From assembly GCF_014805685.1 (NCBI RefSeq), contig NC_060898.1, positions 8,281,001-8,345,000 on the forward strand: DNA of 64,000 nt, read 5' to 3'. Source of the DNA: Silurus meridionalis (lineage: Eukaryota > Chordata > Actinopteri > Siluriformes > Siluridae). The notes under the pieces were generated by a model. That model saw nothing but the letters and a program-made list of their open reading frames with translations, did no database searches and was not told the origin of the DNA. Below are positions 1-11,885 of this stretch, piece by piece (positions within the stretch are counted from its first letter, which is position 1; each line of letters opens with the position of its first letter). A program made the position numbers and the translations under genes.

Positions 1-1341
1 TACATGCAGCTATATTATTTCAGATGCAGATATATTTTATTTATACTTGATAAAAATTACTGGATGTATCTTTATGACTGGCCCATGTGTGTCCTCACTA
101 AGAAGCCAGGCACATTAGATACATCCACCGTTATCACACATTGCAGTGCTCTTGGAAGAAATCCTCAACAGTGAGACATTATGCTTGCAAAACAAATGTA
201 GGCAGGCCGTGATGTGTTCTTGCTGACCACTACAAATGCTGGAGTTTTTAACAACAGTTACAACAGCAGGCCCCTCTTAGGGCTAATTTAAAAGATGTCA
301 TGACCTAAGGCTAAACCCAAAAACAACAGGCAGTGTGAGGCAGCTACTCTTTGGATGAGCAGAACTGGGAGGTCCAATTGGAAGTAGTATCCTAATCAAT
401 TGGTCTTAACCGCCATTTGATGATTCCCTTATTGCAACAGTGTAGTGTTACAAATTTAGGGAAATCAGAGCCCTTGGGTAAATGTCCAAATCTTTAATGC
501 TTGCTGGATGACATGGATGGCAGAGCTACTCAAGTAGACCCATACACATTCATCCTCTCTTTTAGCCTACAGGGAAGGCACAATTAAGCAGCAGATGCAC
601 TGCCATGTCAGTACATTCGCTCATTCTAGTGGCATCTACACCCAGAAGTGCCATCCCAGACAAGTTTGGCAAGACATAAATACACTTCTTTGGCAATGCA
701 GAAATGCCTCATTATCAGCTACAGTACTCCTTGCAGGATTTTCTAATCCTTATTTCACTGTTTTTTTATTTTTTATTTTATTATTATTATTTCTGCATTA
801 CTTACCCTGGAGCTAATCCTCTGACAGCAAGCTTCTTTTTTGTACACTAAAAAAATAATTTTTCCCCAAAAATGGGAACAGAATTCAAAATTTTTGCATA
901 CATTTTCAACTTAATTTGTATTAATTCTATAGCTGAATTTGCACATGATTTCCTACTAAGCTCCAAAACTGTCACTTGTTTTAAAAGCTTATTTTAAGAC
1001 ATATATACAGGGTCTTTTGATACTTGAGCATTTTTCAACAAGTGAATACTTAAAATACATATGCAATGCTAAGAGTTGAGCAAAAATGACCTGGGATTGT
1101 AACTTCATTTTCCTCATGATCATGAGTTGTAGAAAATAAAGAAAGAATACTTTTTAATTTATTATTAGAAAGACAAAAATTTGAAATGGCCCCAAAATTT
1201 TATATGAATATGAAGAATACATCCTTAGGTTTCAAAACATTATCAACAAAACCATTTTATTTATTCAGAATATAATCCACACATAATTTCTTTTAAACTA
1301 TTGTTTTTTTTAATTTGGATGCTACAATTCTATATAGAACA

Positions 1342-1422
<81 letters not shown>

Positions 1423-2708
1423 TTTTATTTATTTATTTTTTATATATTTATGCATATTAATCAGAGTACATTTATTTTTTCATTATTGTAACAAAAGAGA
1501 CACAAGAAACGTGACATGAGTAGGGTTTTGTTGTGTCTTACTGCCTTGATTGATTTAATTTCCAGAACAACAACAAAAAACTGTATGTAAGATTAAACTA
1601 TAAATAATTTATGGATTTATGGCATTATACAACACTTTTGTTAACCTCCAAAAAAAATAAAAGTACAAAAGAAAAAGTCTAAAAATAAATCAGTAAAATA
1701 AACTCCAGAACTGTAAGCACCCTTTAGAGAAATATGCAATAACTAATACACACAATAAACCTTGCAAATACTATTCATATACAGTTCACACATACAATAA
1801 GAGAAACCATTTTAGCTTTATTTCTTTTAAAACCTCTGTCATCGGGGAAAACAAAATATCTTTTAACATAGCTGTATACATATAAAAAATACATATGCAA
1901 TTAAAATTAATACGCACAATCGGGAACATCATAAAATAGTTCAAATCTCCAACAGATAAAAATTTTGCAACGAGAGAATTCTGAGTGTACTGCCACTGCA
2001 CAAAGATCCATTTTAGAAGTGTGAAGTGTAGTTGGTTTTTGGGTTTGTCCTGTTCCAAAAATCAATGATTATTTGCCATCTCCAGAATGATTAAAGAGTT
2101 AAGACGGTTAGCCAAAAAATCCCTTTCTGAGAGCAACCGAGACCTAAATGCCTGAGTTATTACAGGAACAGCAATCAAAAATGTGTTTTTCTTGTCAGGC
2201 TGATAAACTTACTGAAATGAAGAGGGCGACTCCATATGCACAACAGTCTTTTATTCTTCTGGGTTTTTTTTATTTATTCTATTCTTACGAAGGCTTCAGC
2301 AATTATTATTGTGTTTCTACTGATAATCTTTTTCCACAGGAAAAAATCTTTAAGAAAACGCCAAGCTCAACATATTGAATGTGTTATTAATTTTCTATAT
2401 ATTTTTTTGCACAATTCTCATTAAGGGTGGCAATAATTCTGGAGTTGTAAAACATTATAAATGCTTTTAATAATAACTTATCATAAAAATGAGAAGAGAA
2501 AAAAGAAAAGAAAAAAAAATGGACTGGCTTCTGCTTGCAGCAAAACATTGGCAAAGGAGTACCCATTGGATTTCCACTTGCAGCAGAGCAGTTTTCATTG
2601 TGTATATGTGTATGTGTGTGAGTGTGTGTGTGTGTGTTTGGCCGATATAGGTTAAATAAAAGATTGGAGAACCTGATATGTGGTACTTAATCGTGTAAAT
2701 TGTGAGCA
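1..2708. other. Downstream flank of ube2b, no other gene seen
   Basis: AT-rich DNA after the ube2b stop codon, reading along the minus strand. The proximal part should contain the ube2b 3' untranslated region. One possible minus-strand poly(A) signal (AATAAA, seen as tttatt) lies at 1817-1822, but I cannot tell whether it is used. The short open frames here have no recognisable domain and several run through simple repeats. I see no RNA gene and no transposon that I can name. Confidence 0.6.
1349..1419. repeat. (TA)n microsatellite
   Basis: An uninterrupted run of TA dinucleotides of about 70 bases, followed by a T-rich tract. The tyrosine/isoleucine open frame across it is an artefact of the repeat. 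Confidence 0.97.
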
Positions 2709-4810
2709 TTAGGAGTCAGCCCAGCTTTGCTCCACAATGGCAGAAACTCTTTTCTCATACTCGCGCTTGTTTTCTTGATAGAGTTGTGCTGCCTGGCTGT
2801 TGGCTGGGCTGTTGGGGTTAGGCTCATCCAGCAAAGACTGCATTAATGAGAGGAAAGCAGAAATTGTAGAGGGTTCTGTGAGTGACACAAGGTGACTCAA
2901 TGTGCTCAAAGTTCTCAAAAAAAATTTAATACAGATATCATTACTCCATTATTCTAATTCTTAATCTACATGATTCATTTCTATCTCTTTTTGTTTTAAA
3001 ACCTCATCGGGGCTGCCTCTTGAGTTTTTATTATGTATAAGTGTTTAAGAATGATCAAATATGACATTCAAGATAATGATCTACAGTTAGTACGCTTTAA
3101 TATTTGTGTCAGTTTATTGCATACTGGGTAATAATCTTAAGTATATTTTTAGTTAGATGTTTTTGGCCATCAAACTGTGGACTGCTACTGAGGTTTGGTT
3201 TTTAATTAGAAAGAAGGCATTGACTCAATTAAATATTTTACTCTTCTCTATAATTTGCATTCAAACATTTCATTTTTTAATGATTCCTGCACATTTTGTT
3301 ATAATTTTTTTTTTCTTTAATAAGACCCTCACATGATAACTGCCTGATCACTGGCCAAATATTACACATAATAAGCACTTTTAATAAACATTATCATAAC
3401 TGGGTCAGAGAATTTCAAATACAATTTCCCCCTGATAGAATTTACCCCTTCGATTAAAGCCATATAATTATGCCTAAACGCATTATTGTGCAAAACAACA
3501 GGGCAGTGCTTTGTGGAACACTACTGTTGTGGCACATTAACACGAAATCTTTATTGCAGACTGCACTTAATTACACTATCATCAGTCCATAATAATATAA
3601 ATATTAATGCAACAGTCACCCTACTTTAGGGAAGGGGGAAAATAAATAAATAAATAGTTTCTCTTCTAATTTTGAGCTAAGCTTGTATATAAGCAGTTCA
3701 GTCTTAACTGTGTTTAAAAAATAAATAAATACATTTAAAAAAAGAAGCGCACACCCAGAATACTTAAAGTTATTCTCAGGAATGATTACTCACTTGGATA
3801 GATGTCAGAATAGAGGACACATCATATGTAGGACTCCAGCGATTCTGAAGAATGTCTAAACATATGCTGCCATCTGCATAAACTGTGAGAACAAAAAAAA
3901 ATGTTTTCTCTGCTAATACTGGTTCATAACATTGTAATAATACCAACATAGACCCACTAATAAAGAGGCATCAGTACAGTTTACATAATTAAAAACAGCT
4001 GCAATATGCTCGATGTTACTACAAGGTACTAAAACTGCATTTGGCAAATCTATACTTCAAACAATATGATACATTCATGCAAATAACTAACTAGAGCCAA
4101 ATAAAAGCTTAGTAGATATATTATCTTTAGAGTATGGTTGTGCAATATGATGTGCACTCACCGAACACTTTATTACGAACAGCATACTGATACTAACGCT
4201 GCATTAGCAAAACTACACTGCTACTAATACTGGACAGGGCCTCGCTTTGACAAAACAATCTTAATGGCATTCCACATTAGATTCTGGTCCATGTTGACAT
4301 GTATGCATCAGACCGCTCCTGCAGATTTTCCAAGTGCATAACTTAAAGGTTCTATTGAATTCCAATCTGGTGCTTGAGAACTGGCCACTGAAGAATGCTG
4401 AACTCAAAACCATGTTTAGAAAACTAGTTTAAGACAACTTTTGCTTTGTGACATGACACATTATAATGCTGGATGTAGCCATTAGAGGATGGGCATATGG
4501 GATTTTAAAATTCATAATTAAATAAATAAAACAGGTGTCCAAAGTTGAGACATGTGCATGTTCCTTTTATTTATATGCAACGAACTATGTTAAAGGCATA
4601 AACACCAAAAAGTGGACAATGAATGACAAAGGAAGTTCTTTGAACAGATAAGTCCAAGTTTAACATATTTGGCTCTAACAGAAGAACTTATTCATGATGA
4701 AAAGCAGTGTACAAGTGTTACTAATAAAGTGTTCAGTGAGTGTATAACATGCATCTTGAATGTTTTTTAAGAAACACATTTTGTCATGGCACTCACCCCT
4801 ATTCTGGAAC

Positions 4811-4848
<38 letters not shown>

Positions 4849-7800
4849 GATTATGATTATGATTATTATTGACTGGCCTTAATTACTAACAATACAACAA
4901 ACTCTCACTTGATTATTAATATAGATTCTGAGCAATATGGTTATAGACAATAAAACTCAGGAGACAGTTGCTTACCATTTGGGTGGAACATTTTCGAGAT
5001 AAATCGAACTGTAGGAGGCTTATTGGGATATTCTTCTGAAAATTCTATCACAAGTTTAAAAGTTCCTGCAAGATTATAAAGAGTCACATTACAGAGAAAA
5101 CATATTTTGCACAGGGATAAAACATTAAGGTTAGTTAAAACATAACTGCTATTCGATCTATAAAGAGAATAACCACCACTGCAAATTATTACAGAATAGT
5201 ACAGTTTTTTTGTATACTAGCAAAAATAACACAAGGCAATGAAACTTCAGAATACACACATTATCAGGTAGATGATAGCAGCATTATTTTAAAAGCTCAC
5301 AGAGGGCAAAAACTTAATCATTCAAACTGGACAAGTGGTGATTAACATGTATTTAATGTGATGGAAAACAAAACTTACCATCCTCAAACGGTGTTCCTAC
5401 AGGTCTGGGAAAAAATTTAAAGTTATTTCAATAGTTGGTGATCATGTGCATATTATTTAACATTAAAGCATTACCCACAATTCACTTTCAATGTTTTCTT
5501 TTTTAAAACCAGATTAGTTTCACTTTTATTTAGACTTTACTACTCACCCAAAAATAACGGCATTCCACAGCATGATATTGTTTTCTGATGGCGCACCACT
5601 CACACCAGTTGGTGGGTCTTCTTGAAGTCTAAAGGACATTTAAACTTATCAATATTCATTACAAAAACATGCTTTGTTATAATACAACAGATATACTGAG
5701 GCCTAATTTACAGTGTTGTGAAAAAGAAAGCAATCACTCAATTTTATATTTTTTGCAGCAGTGCCTAAACAATAATTGTTTTTTATTTTAATCAAATTTA
5801 ACAAATAACAGATTTCAATATGTTGTAATTTTTCCCCCAAAAAATATGTTAGCCTTTATTTTATAAACCAGGTGGGAAAAAATACAGCCTACCAAGTAAA
5901 CATACCTTTACCAAAAAAAAAAAACCTGACACCCCCCCGAAAAAAACAACAAAAAAAAACATGAAGAAATCGTTTTTTTTTAGGGTTTATTCTTTGTTTC
6001 ACATTATTTTAGATAAAGCCACTTTTTTCACAAAGTTACTTTGGTTAACTGACCTTTTGTTTGAGCACAGATCCCATCACAGCCTCTCAGTGCTGTTGAT
6101 GTTTAGACATTGATTTGGTCATTGCAATACCTTAAATTATTTCCTTTTTAAATGTTCAGATCTAAATCTGCTGCTATACTTTAGATTGTCATATTGCATA
6201 AATATATTTATACTAAAAGATCAAGAGGTTTATTATTGTCCCAGCAACATTCTCAGGTCCTGTAGCAACAAAACAAGAACAAATCATCACCCCTGCTTCA
6301 ATATTCATCACAGTTGGTATGAGGTGGTGTGGTGATGCACTCACACCAAACATGCCACTGTGCAAGATGACCAAATATCTCAACATCAGTCTTCCCACTA
6401 AAAAGGACATTTAAAAACTTTCAAGGTTTGTTTTGATTTTATTTTGCTTTGGAGAAAGGGGACTTTTCTTTAGGTCAGGGTTCCATGAAATACATACTTG
6501 TTCAGTCTTTTCTGCATTGTCATGAACATAAAAATTTTAATAGGGTTAGGGTTAGGGTTAGGGTTAGGGTTAATGTTATTGGGGTCAGATTTTTGGCTTG
6601 AAGTTTGTGAAACCGGGAAAAACCCAGGAAAATTTCATAAATTAGCCGCTTCGTTGTTTAAGCCGCGGGGGTTCAAAACGTGGGAAAAAAGTAGCAGCTT
6701 ATAGTCCGAAAAATACGGTACATTCCTTTAACCCCATGATTGTATATAACTCTGGTTCCAACATCATTAACCACCAGGGATGGTAAAGATCACCATAATA
6801 CATTCATGTGTACATGCACACGCTGAAACCTCCTACAAATGCCGCAAAGTTACCTCATAATGTAGTATACTGCGGTCATTCAACTTTCCCTTAAACATCC
6901 ACAGTATGTTCTTGCTGGGTCTGCACTAATATTGCATGACCGGTAACCCTAATGTTTATTTAGTGTTTATTGTACCTACATGGAGTGCTGAATATCACCT
7001 AGATACCATAAAGACAGTTCATATATTGGCCTCTTTGATAAAGATGGATAAAACGACAGGCTATGAAAAAATATTCTCACACTTAATGAACTCACTAATT
7101 AAATGAATTCAAGTGAATGCAGTCTAAAGCTGATCTAAAAATACTGTCAACAAAATTACTGACATCCCTAGAAATCATTTTAAAAAATGTATCAAGGCAA
7201 TAATAATGTAAAATATAGGATAATAATCCAGTAAGGAACCTAATCTCCACGTCCAAAACACTGTTAAACTATATGACATTGTGGACTCCATGAGATACCA
7301 GATTATTTTAAATACATTTAAAATACTGTATCTGCTTAGAAGTTGCATATAGGTCATGGCTACATTTTTCAGCCCAAAACATGTGCAAATTTGCACTAAC
7401 ACAAAAAACTGCCAAAACTGATTGCTTGCAAAAAAAACACTCTGGAAGTTCTTCCAATGTAAAATGATTCCTCTAACAGAAAAACTTATGTAAGACAAAG
7501 AACAGTAGGGATGTTACCAGAATGCATTATACTAACAGTTAAACACGGAGTAGAAGCTTAATGTTTTTTTTTTTTTAAATATGCTATTATTGTCATATCA
7601 CTCACTCATATTCTGGAACAGTATTTTTAGACAGAATTTATTGACTTGTCTCAATTACTAAAAATATTACCAACACATTCTTGGTTATTAATATCGATTT
7701 TACAAACAATAGGGTTATAGACACTAGAAATTCCCCCTCGCGAAAACCAATCATTTGGTTAACACATAAATAATTCGACTCCCCAGCAAGACACTGTCTA

Positions 7801-8259
7801 CAGACTTCCATATACAGTACATAATATATGAGGACTTCTTGCTGTCTTTGTAGTTAGGCTTAAAAGCAAAAAACTAAGACAGTGCAGCATCCAAAAAGAT
7901 TTTCATCTAAATGCACACAATGGGGCTCTTACAATTAGGAGAAATGCTAGGCCAAAGGGCTCATCCTGTACTTCACTCTGATGGGCCAAACCTACAGGTG
8001 CAGTTAACTGGTGTCAACTTTTTCTGTCCATTTGAGACAACAAATGTATTTGGGAAGTAACCTGCAACCTGCCACTAATTGGATAAGCAGTCTTAGGCAT
8101 ATGAAGGAACCCATCTAAAAGTTTTAGCAACTACCCCTAGATCCAAGGTGTATATGTGATCAGACGTGTGTGGGTAGTGAGAAGAACGGACCTATGGCCG
8201 TATGACAACCGCATGTATGAAATACACAAATCAATAAAGGGGTGAAATACATTGCATCG

Positions 8260-8320
<61 letters not shown>

Positions 8321-8384
8321 ATATTTATTTATTTATTTTCGATTATTCTTTCTCTCTATCTATCTATATCTATCTATATCTATA

Positions 8385-8425
<41 letters not shown>

Positions 8426-8782
8426 ATGTATGTATGTATGTATGCATAGAGAGAGAAAGAGAGAGATAGCGAACTAGCTCGCTAAACCTTCCGCTTGCAT
8501 GGCACACGTTTGGCTTCATAAAAATATAAATACTTCTACATAAACACGAGAATCAGAATATATAATGTTTGGTGTTATATAGTTGTCTAGTACTGGCTGG
8601 TTAGCCTCATTGCCAAGAACCAATGGAGAAGGCGGCGTGGTTTACCAGCGATCTGGCAGTGTTTAAATAGCTAACAAGCGTTAGTGGGAAAACAAAAACT
8701 CCAAAACGGAACAGCGGTCTAATATATACTCGAGATACCTTTTGAAGTCCCTCATTAATCGCCTCCTCGCCGGGGTAGACAT
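2709..8782 (-). CDS. ube2b: Ubiquitin-conjugating enzyme E2 B (RAD6 homologue), six coding exons
   Basis: Coding exons in transcript order: 8782-8739, 5628-5548, 5404-5379, 5065-4976, 3882-3794 and 2837-2709. Every junction has an AG acceptor and GT donor, and phases match throughout; exon 3 is only 26 nt. The sum is 459 nt, giving 152 residues, the normal RAD6/UBE2A/UBE2B length. The protein starts [15 protein letters not shown] and carries the E2 fold with HPN and the catalytic cysteine Cys88 in SICLDIL. It accepts ubiquitin from E1 and, with RAD18 or RNF20/40-type E3s, modifies PCNA and histone H2B in the nucleus (family knowledge). [12 protein letters not shown] and the ending WADS resemble UBE2B more than UBE2A (which ends WRDC), so I call ube2b; a lineage-specific ube2a-like copy is the alternative. 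Odd residues are Val44 where the mammalian proteins have Glu ([10 protein letters not shown]), Leu for Gln/Val in NNIMLWNA, and Ile in RFISKMF. The start is the only in-frame ATG giving the conserved N-terminus. Confidence 0.96.
4155..4742 (-). mobile_element. Decayed non-autonomous Tc1-like element in ube2b intron 4
   Basis: The ends form an inverted repeat of about 26 bp: CACTCACCGAACACTTTATT at the left and the complement of aataaagtgttcagtgagtg at the right. TA follows the right end; the left target TA appears mutated. Internal stretches such as the sequence around 4440-4495 resemble the antisense strand of a common fish Tc1 transposase (around the QQDNAP region, from memory), but no open frame survives. 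The element is too short (588 bp) to be autonomous. Confidence 0.7.
4782..4960. repeat. Intronic segment duplicated at 7582-7735
   Basis: The sequence from the CACTC...ATTCTGGAACAGTATT motif, through TTGACT...CTCAATTACTAA, to GGTTATAGACA recurs in the same order and orientation at 7582-7735. This copy has an expanded (ATT)n tract in the middle (about 4815-4868). It may be a dispersed repeat or a local duplication inside the gene. No coding content. Confidence 0.6.
5711..6420. mobile_element. Probable DNA-transposon remnant in ube2b intron 1
   Basis: It starts with cagtgttgtgaaaaagaaag, which resembles the terminal repeats of fish Tc1-like elements. The part around 6250-6410 resembles antisense Tc1-type sequence in which a conserved stretch (ACACCAAACATG...GTGCA) is recognisable. 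No matching right end is visible and the interior is full of homopolymer A and T runs. The identification rests on memory of such elements, so confidence is low. Confidence 0.4.
6541..6572 (+). repeat. Interstitial telomere-like (TTAGGG)n
   Basis: About five perfect copies of the vertebrate telomere hexamer in an intron of ube2b. A second short array, in the opposite orientation, lies at 41510-41538. Such short interstitial arrays are common in vertebrates and usually reflect repair or retrotransposon end filling. Confidence 0.95.
6573..6721. mobile_element. MITE-like end ending in ...CCGAAAAATACGGTA
   Basis: The stretch after the telomere-like array contains TTAAGCCGCGGGGGTTCAAA and ends AGCTTATAGTCCGAAAAATACGGTA. 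I remember this end from a very abundant fish miniature inverted-repeat element. The other end is not clear in the window, so this is a fragment or a solo end. It lies in intron 1 of ube2b. Confidence 0.45.
7582..7735. repeat. Second copy of the 4782-4960 intronic segment
   Basis: Direct-orientation copy sharing ATTCTGGAACAGTATT, TTTATTGACT, CTCAATTACTAA and GGTTATAGACA with the copy in intron 4. It lacks the (ATT)n expansion. Both copies are in introns of ube2b. Confidence 0.6.
8268..8455. repeat. Compound microsatellite (AT)n, (CTAT)n, (TA)n, (TGTA)n, (GA)n
   Basis: A run of AT dinucleotides, then T-rich sequence, then CTAT/TATC tetramers, a second TA run, GTAT tetramers and a GA-rich tail. 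It lies about 300-500 bases downstream of ube2b coding exon 1, inside intron 1. Confidence 0.95.
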
Positions 8783-8900
8783 GGCTCGATTTTATTTTGT
8801 CATAAAATGTATAATAATAAAAGGACAGTCAGGTCTAGGTACCGTGCTCCTTTCTTCCAAACAACAAGTGACGTCATAGATCCCTCCGCCAGGAAGAGGG
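8783..8900 (-). promoter_or_regulatory. ube2b 5' region with a CRE palindrome
   Basis: Immediately upstream of the ube2b ATG (8782) on the minus strand. A perfect TGACGTCA site, the CREB/ATF consensus, lies at 8869-8876, about 87-94 bases before the start codon. The area is less AT-rich than its flanks and shows no clear TATA box, as expected of a housekeeping promoter. Transcription start and any 5' noncoding exon cannot be placed from sequence alone. Confidence 0.5.
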
Positions 8901-9480
8901 CAGGGGTAGTCTACGGAATTCAATAAACCAGATTCATTTCAACAAAGCCTGGCCAGTTAAGGTCCTTTTTGGCTCCAATATAGAATACTGTGTCTTAAAC
9001 CGCAGTCGGATACTGTCGCAACATGTGATTTATTTATTTTTTGACAAATTAGTTAATTTCGAAGCCTAGCGTTTTCGTACTGCCCCCCGGGCAGAAACAA
9101 TACCCAGAAGCAACGTTCCACATTTGAGCTTTCGAAGTAGTAGTTTCAAACTGATTTCAAACCTGTATACTCTACTATATTATTTATATAATATAACAAT
9201 AATAAACAATTATAAGTGTATAAAAAAATCTAGTAGGGGTCACATTCAGCCAACTGGTGCCTAGATTTTACAAATATGTTTTACATGAAGGCTAGATACA
9301 TGTAACATGTACAATCATGCAAATACAAGGAAAGAGTTTAAGTTAAGGCACAGGTGAAAAATGTGAACTTATTGACATTAAACATGATATAGTTGTTTAA
9401 GCTGCCAGAAAGCCTAGGGGAACTTGAATCAGTACTCTTTACAACTGTGGTGAGCAGAAATGTGTGCACCTTGCACTAGT

Positions 9481-10605
9481 GCGCACAATTATTTGTCAAA
9501 TAAAAATTCATTTTTAAATCATTTTTATGCATATTTTCCAACTCCAAGATGTTATAAACCTGGATGCCAATTGGATATTGGATTGGGTCAGGCGATGTGT
9601 ATTTGTGTAATGAGGGAGGGAGTGTCCTAAAGAGATAAAAACACTATATCAAGGTGAGCATAATTATTAGGCATTTGTTCCTCAACCAAAATAGGGCAAA
9701 AAAGAGATTTAACTGACCTAAAAAGTCATAAATTGTATAAAGTTTTTCAGATGGATGCAGAACTCTTGAAATTTTTAAGATACTGGGGTGTGATGACAGA
9801 ACCATCAAACGTTTTGTTGCAAATAGTCAACAGGGTTGCAAGAAACATTGAGAGAGAAAAAGAAAATAAAAATGTACTGCAAGATTAGAGAAGAATCAAA
9901 CATAAAGCTACCAGAAACCCATTATCCTCCAGTGCTGTCATATTCCAGATCTACAACCTACCTGGTGTTCCCAGAAGTACAAGGTGTTCAGTGCTCACAT
10001 GGCCATGGTATGGAAGGCTAAAACCTGACCACCACAGAACAAGACACACAAGTGGAAACGTCAAGACTGGGCCAAGAAAACATATATCTGAAAACAGATA
10101 TTTTTCAAAGGTTCTATTGACAGAGGAGATAAAAGTGACTCTTGATGAATCAGATGGATGGGCATGTAGCTGGATCAGTAATTGGTACAGAGCTCCACTT
10201 CAACTCAGACACCAGCAAGGTGGGGGTTGCGTACTGGAAGGGGCTGGTATTATTAAAGATGAGCTAGTTGGACCTTTTTTGGTTGAAAGTGGACTCCAAA
10301 TCAACGTCCAAACCTTCTGCCAGTTTTTAGAAGACACAATATTATTATATTATATTTATGCAGGACAATGCTTCATTGCATGCATAGATGTACACCACTG
10401 CATGGCCAGTAAAGACCATAAAGATGAAAGAATAATAACATGGCCTACTTCACCTGACCTAAACCCCATTGAGAACTTGTGGGCCATTATTAAACGGGAG
10501 ATTTACGGTGAAGGAAAACTGTACAATTATCTGAACAGGCCACTGCACAAAAATGAACCGTCAAGAGATCAAGAAACACACAGATTCCAGGAAGGCTTAT
10601 TATAA
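9481..10605 (+). pseudogene. Degenerate Tc1/mariner-superfamily element and transposase
   Basis: The sequence follows a fish mariner-like element I recognise: terminal part with GCACAATTATTTG, then a noncoding leader, then a broken transposase. Recognisable protein pieces include VTLDESDGWA (around the first catalytic Asp), ELVGPFLVESG, QFLEDT and [13 protein letters not shown] (holding the third acidic residue Glu). The second catalytic region (usually ..QDNAPSH..) is corrupted around 10360. The longest surviving frame is 9991-10605, 204 codons, against about 340 in intact relatives; earlier codons at 9836-10021 are in another frame. The right terminal repeat is missing, replaced by an (ATT)n run at 10608-10636. 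It inserted into the tandem array. Confidence 0.8.
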
Positions 10606-10607
10606 AA

Positions 10608-10636
10608 ACAATTATTATTATTATTATTATTATTAT
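10608..10636. repeat. (ATT)n microsatellite
   Basis: Short perfect ATT run at the right edge of the mariner-like element. Confidence 0.9.
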
Positions 10637-11073
10637 AGGAATTTATAAGTATAGAAAATTAAGTAAAGGTATCATACACTAGCACATATTTTTTGGGGCC
10701 AAAAACAGTAGCTAGATTTTGCCAGCAAGATTTAAATGACGACTAGATTCTGAAGGCAAAATTAAGCAAATACAGGTAATTTTAAGCAAATACAACAATT
10801 TGTATAACTAATTTGCAATAAATAATGCTCACATTAAACACCAGAATTAAAACAAATGTTAACCTGTTGACCTGTTATCCAGATCATTAACATTGACCAG
10901 ATTATCAATATTGATGCCAGATTTGAACTCTAGGGATCTTGAAGCAATACTCTTTACAGCTGTGGTGAGCAGAAATATGTGTACATTAGATGTTAAACAT
11001 GTTGAAACTTTAGATGGGTTTCAAGAGCAGAAGGTAACAGTATAACATCTGGTTATAGTGTATATGAGATATT

Positions 11074-11078
<5 letters not shown>

Positions 11079-11114
<36 letters not shown>
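11079..11114. repeat. (TAA)n microsatellite
   Basis: Perfect TAA trinucleotide run between two units of the tandem array. Confidence 0.9.
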
Positions 11115-11301
11115 TACTGGGGACCAAAAATCAGCACCTAGTTTTTGCAAGCAAGTTTTACAAGAATTCCAACTGCACAAGTATGTAAATACAGGTCAAG
11201 AGTTTCAGTTAACACCAAAATGTGAAAAAATGTGATGTTATGGACATTGATTAGGATATGTTTGTTGGTGTGGGATTGGTTTGAGTTGCCAAGAAGGCTA
11301 A

Positions 11302-11612
11302 AGAAACAATAGCGTTCTGTTTGTAACCCCGGTTCTCTGAAACATCGAGTGAAGAGATCCACCTATGGGAAAGGTATTCGTACCAGACCTCTGCAGAAGC
11401 ATTCAATTGCACCAAATCTGGTTTGACAGACTTGACCAATGGCATGTAAGAGAACGCCCCTTACCCGAGTGCATAAAGCACCTGCACGTGCTACCTTTCC
11501 TTAGTAAACATGTTTGCTTCTTGTGCAGCAAGCGGGGCAAACTTGGTGGATCTCTCGACTCAATGTTTCAGAGAACCGGGGGTTACGAACAGTAGCCTAT
11601 TGTTCTCTTTCA
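11302..11612. repeat. Inverted repeat pair at the DIRS1-like element end
   Basis: The arm 11302-11353 contains AACCCCGGTTCTCTGAAACA. Its reverse complement recurs at 11556-11612 as TGTTTCAGAGAACCGGGGGT, with flanking homology on both sides (roughly 50 bp, a few mismatches). A direct block GAGATCCACCTATGGGA follows each arm region at 11355 and 11628. This fits the DIRS terminal/internal complementary region. Confidence 0.75.
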
Positions 11613-11885
11613 TCATCTCGTATTCGAGATCCACCTATGGGAGATATAGACAACTCCCTGGTTGCCCAATACACTCACAGCGAGGCCCTGTAAGCCAGAG
11701 GACTGCCCTCAAGATGGTGCTCGGCACGTCACAAAGCAGTAGGCCTCACACACTGCAAGGGTGTAAAATCCTGATGCGACCCAACATGCAAAAAAATTAA
11801 TTTTGATATACATGTAATTGGACCAATCTGGGTGTCAGGAAAGGGTACAAACTAACATGCTTGAAAACATGCAAAAAGAACAAAG

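Noticed and set aside
1301..1519. Tyr/Ile-rich open frames over (TA)n tracts (also near 8252, 24663, 36232, 49437 and 50406)
   Set aside because: Artefacts of dinucleotide repeats.
2467..2709. 80-codon minus-strand frame next to the ube2b stop
   Set aside because: Lies beyond the stop codon in the 3' untranslated region and crosses a (GT)n stretch.
9991..10605. 204-codon open frame as a host gene
   Set aside because: It contains [11 protein letters not shown] and other transposase blocks and lacks the rest of the protein; it is a decayed mariner-like transposase.
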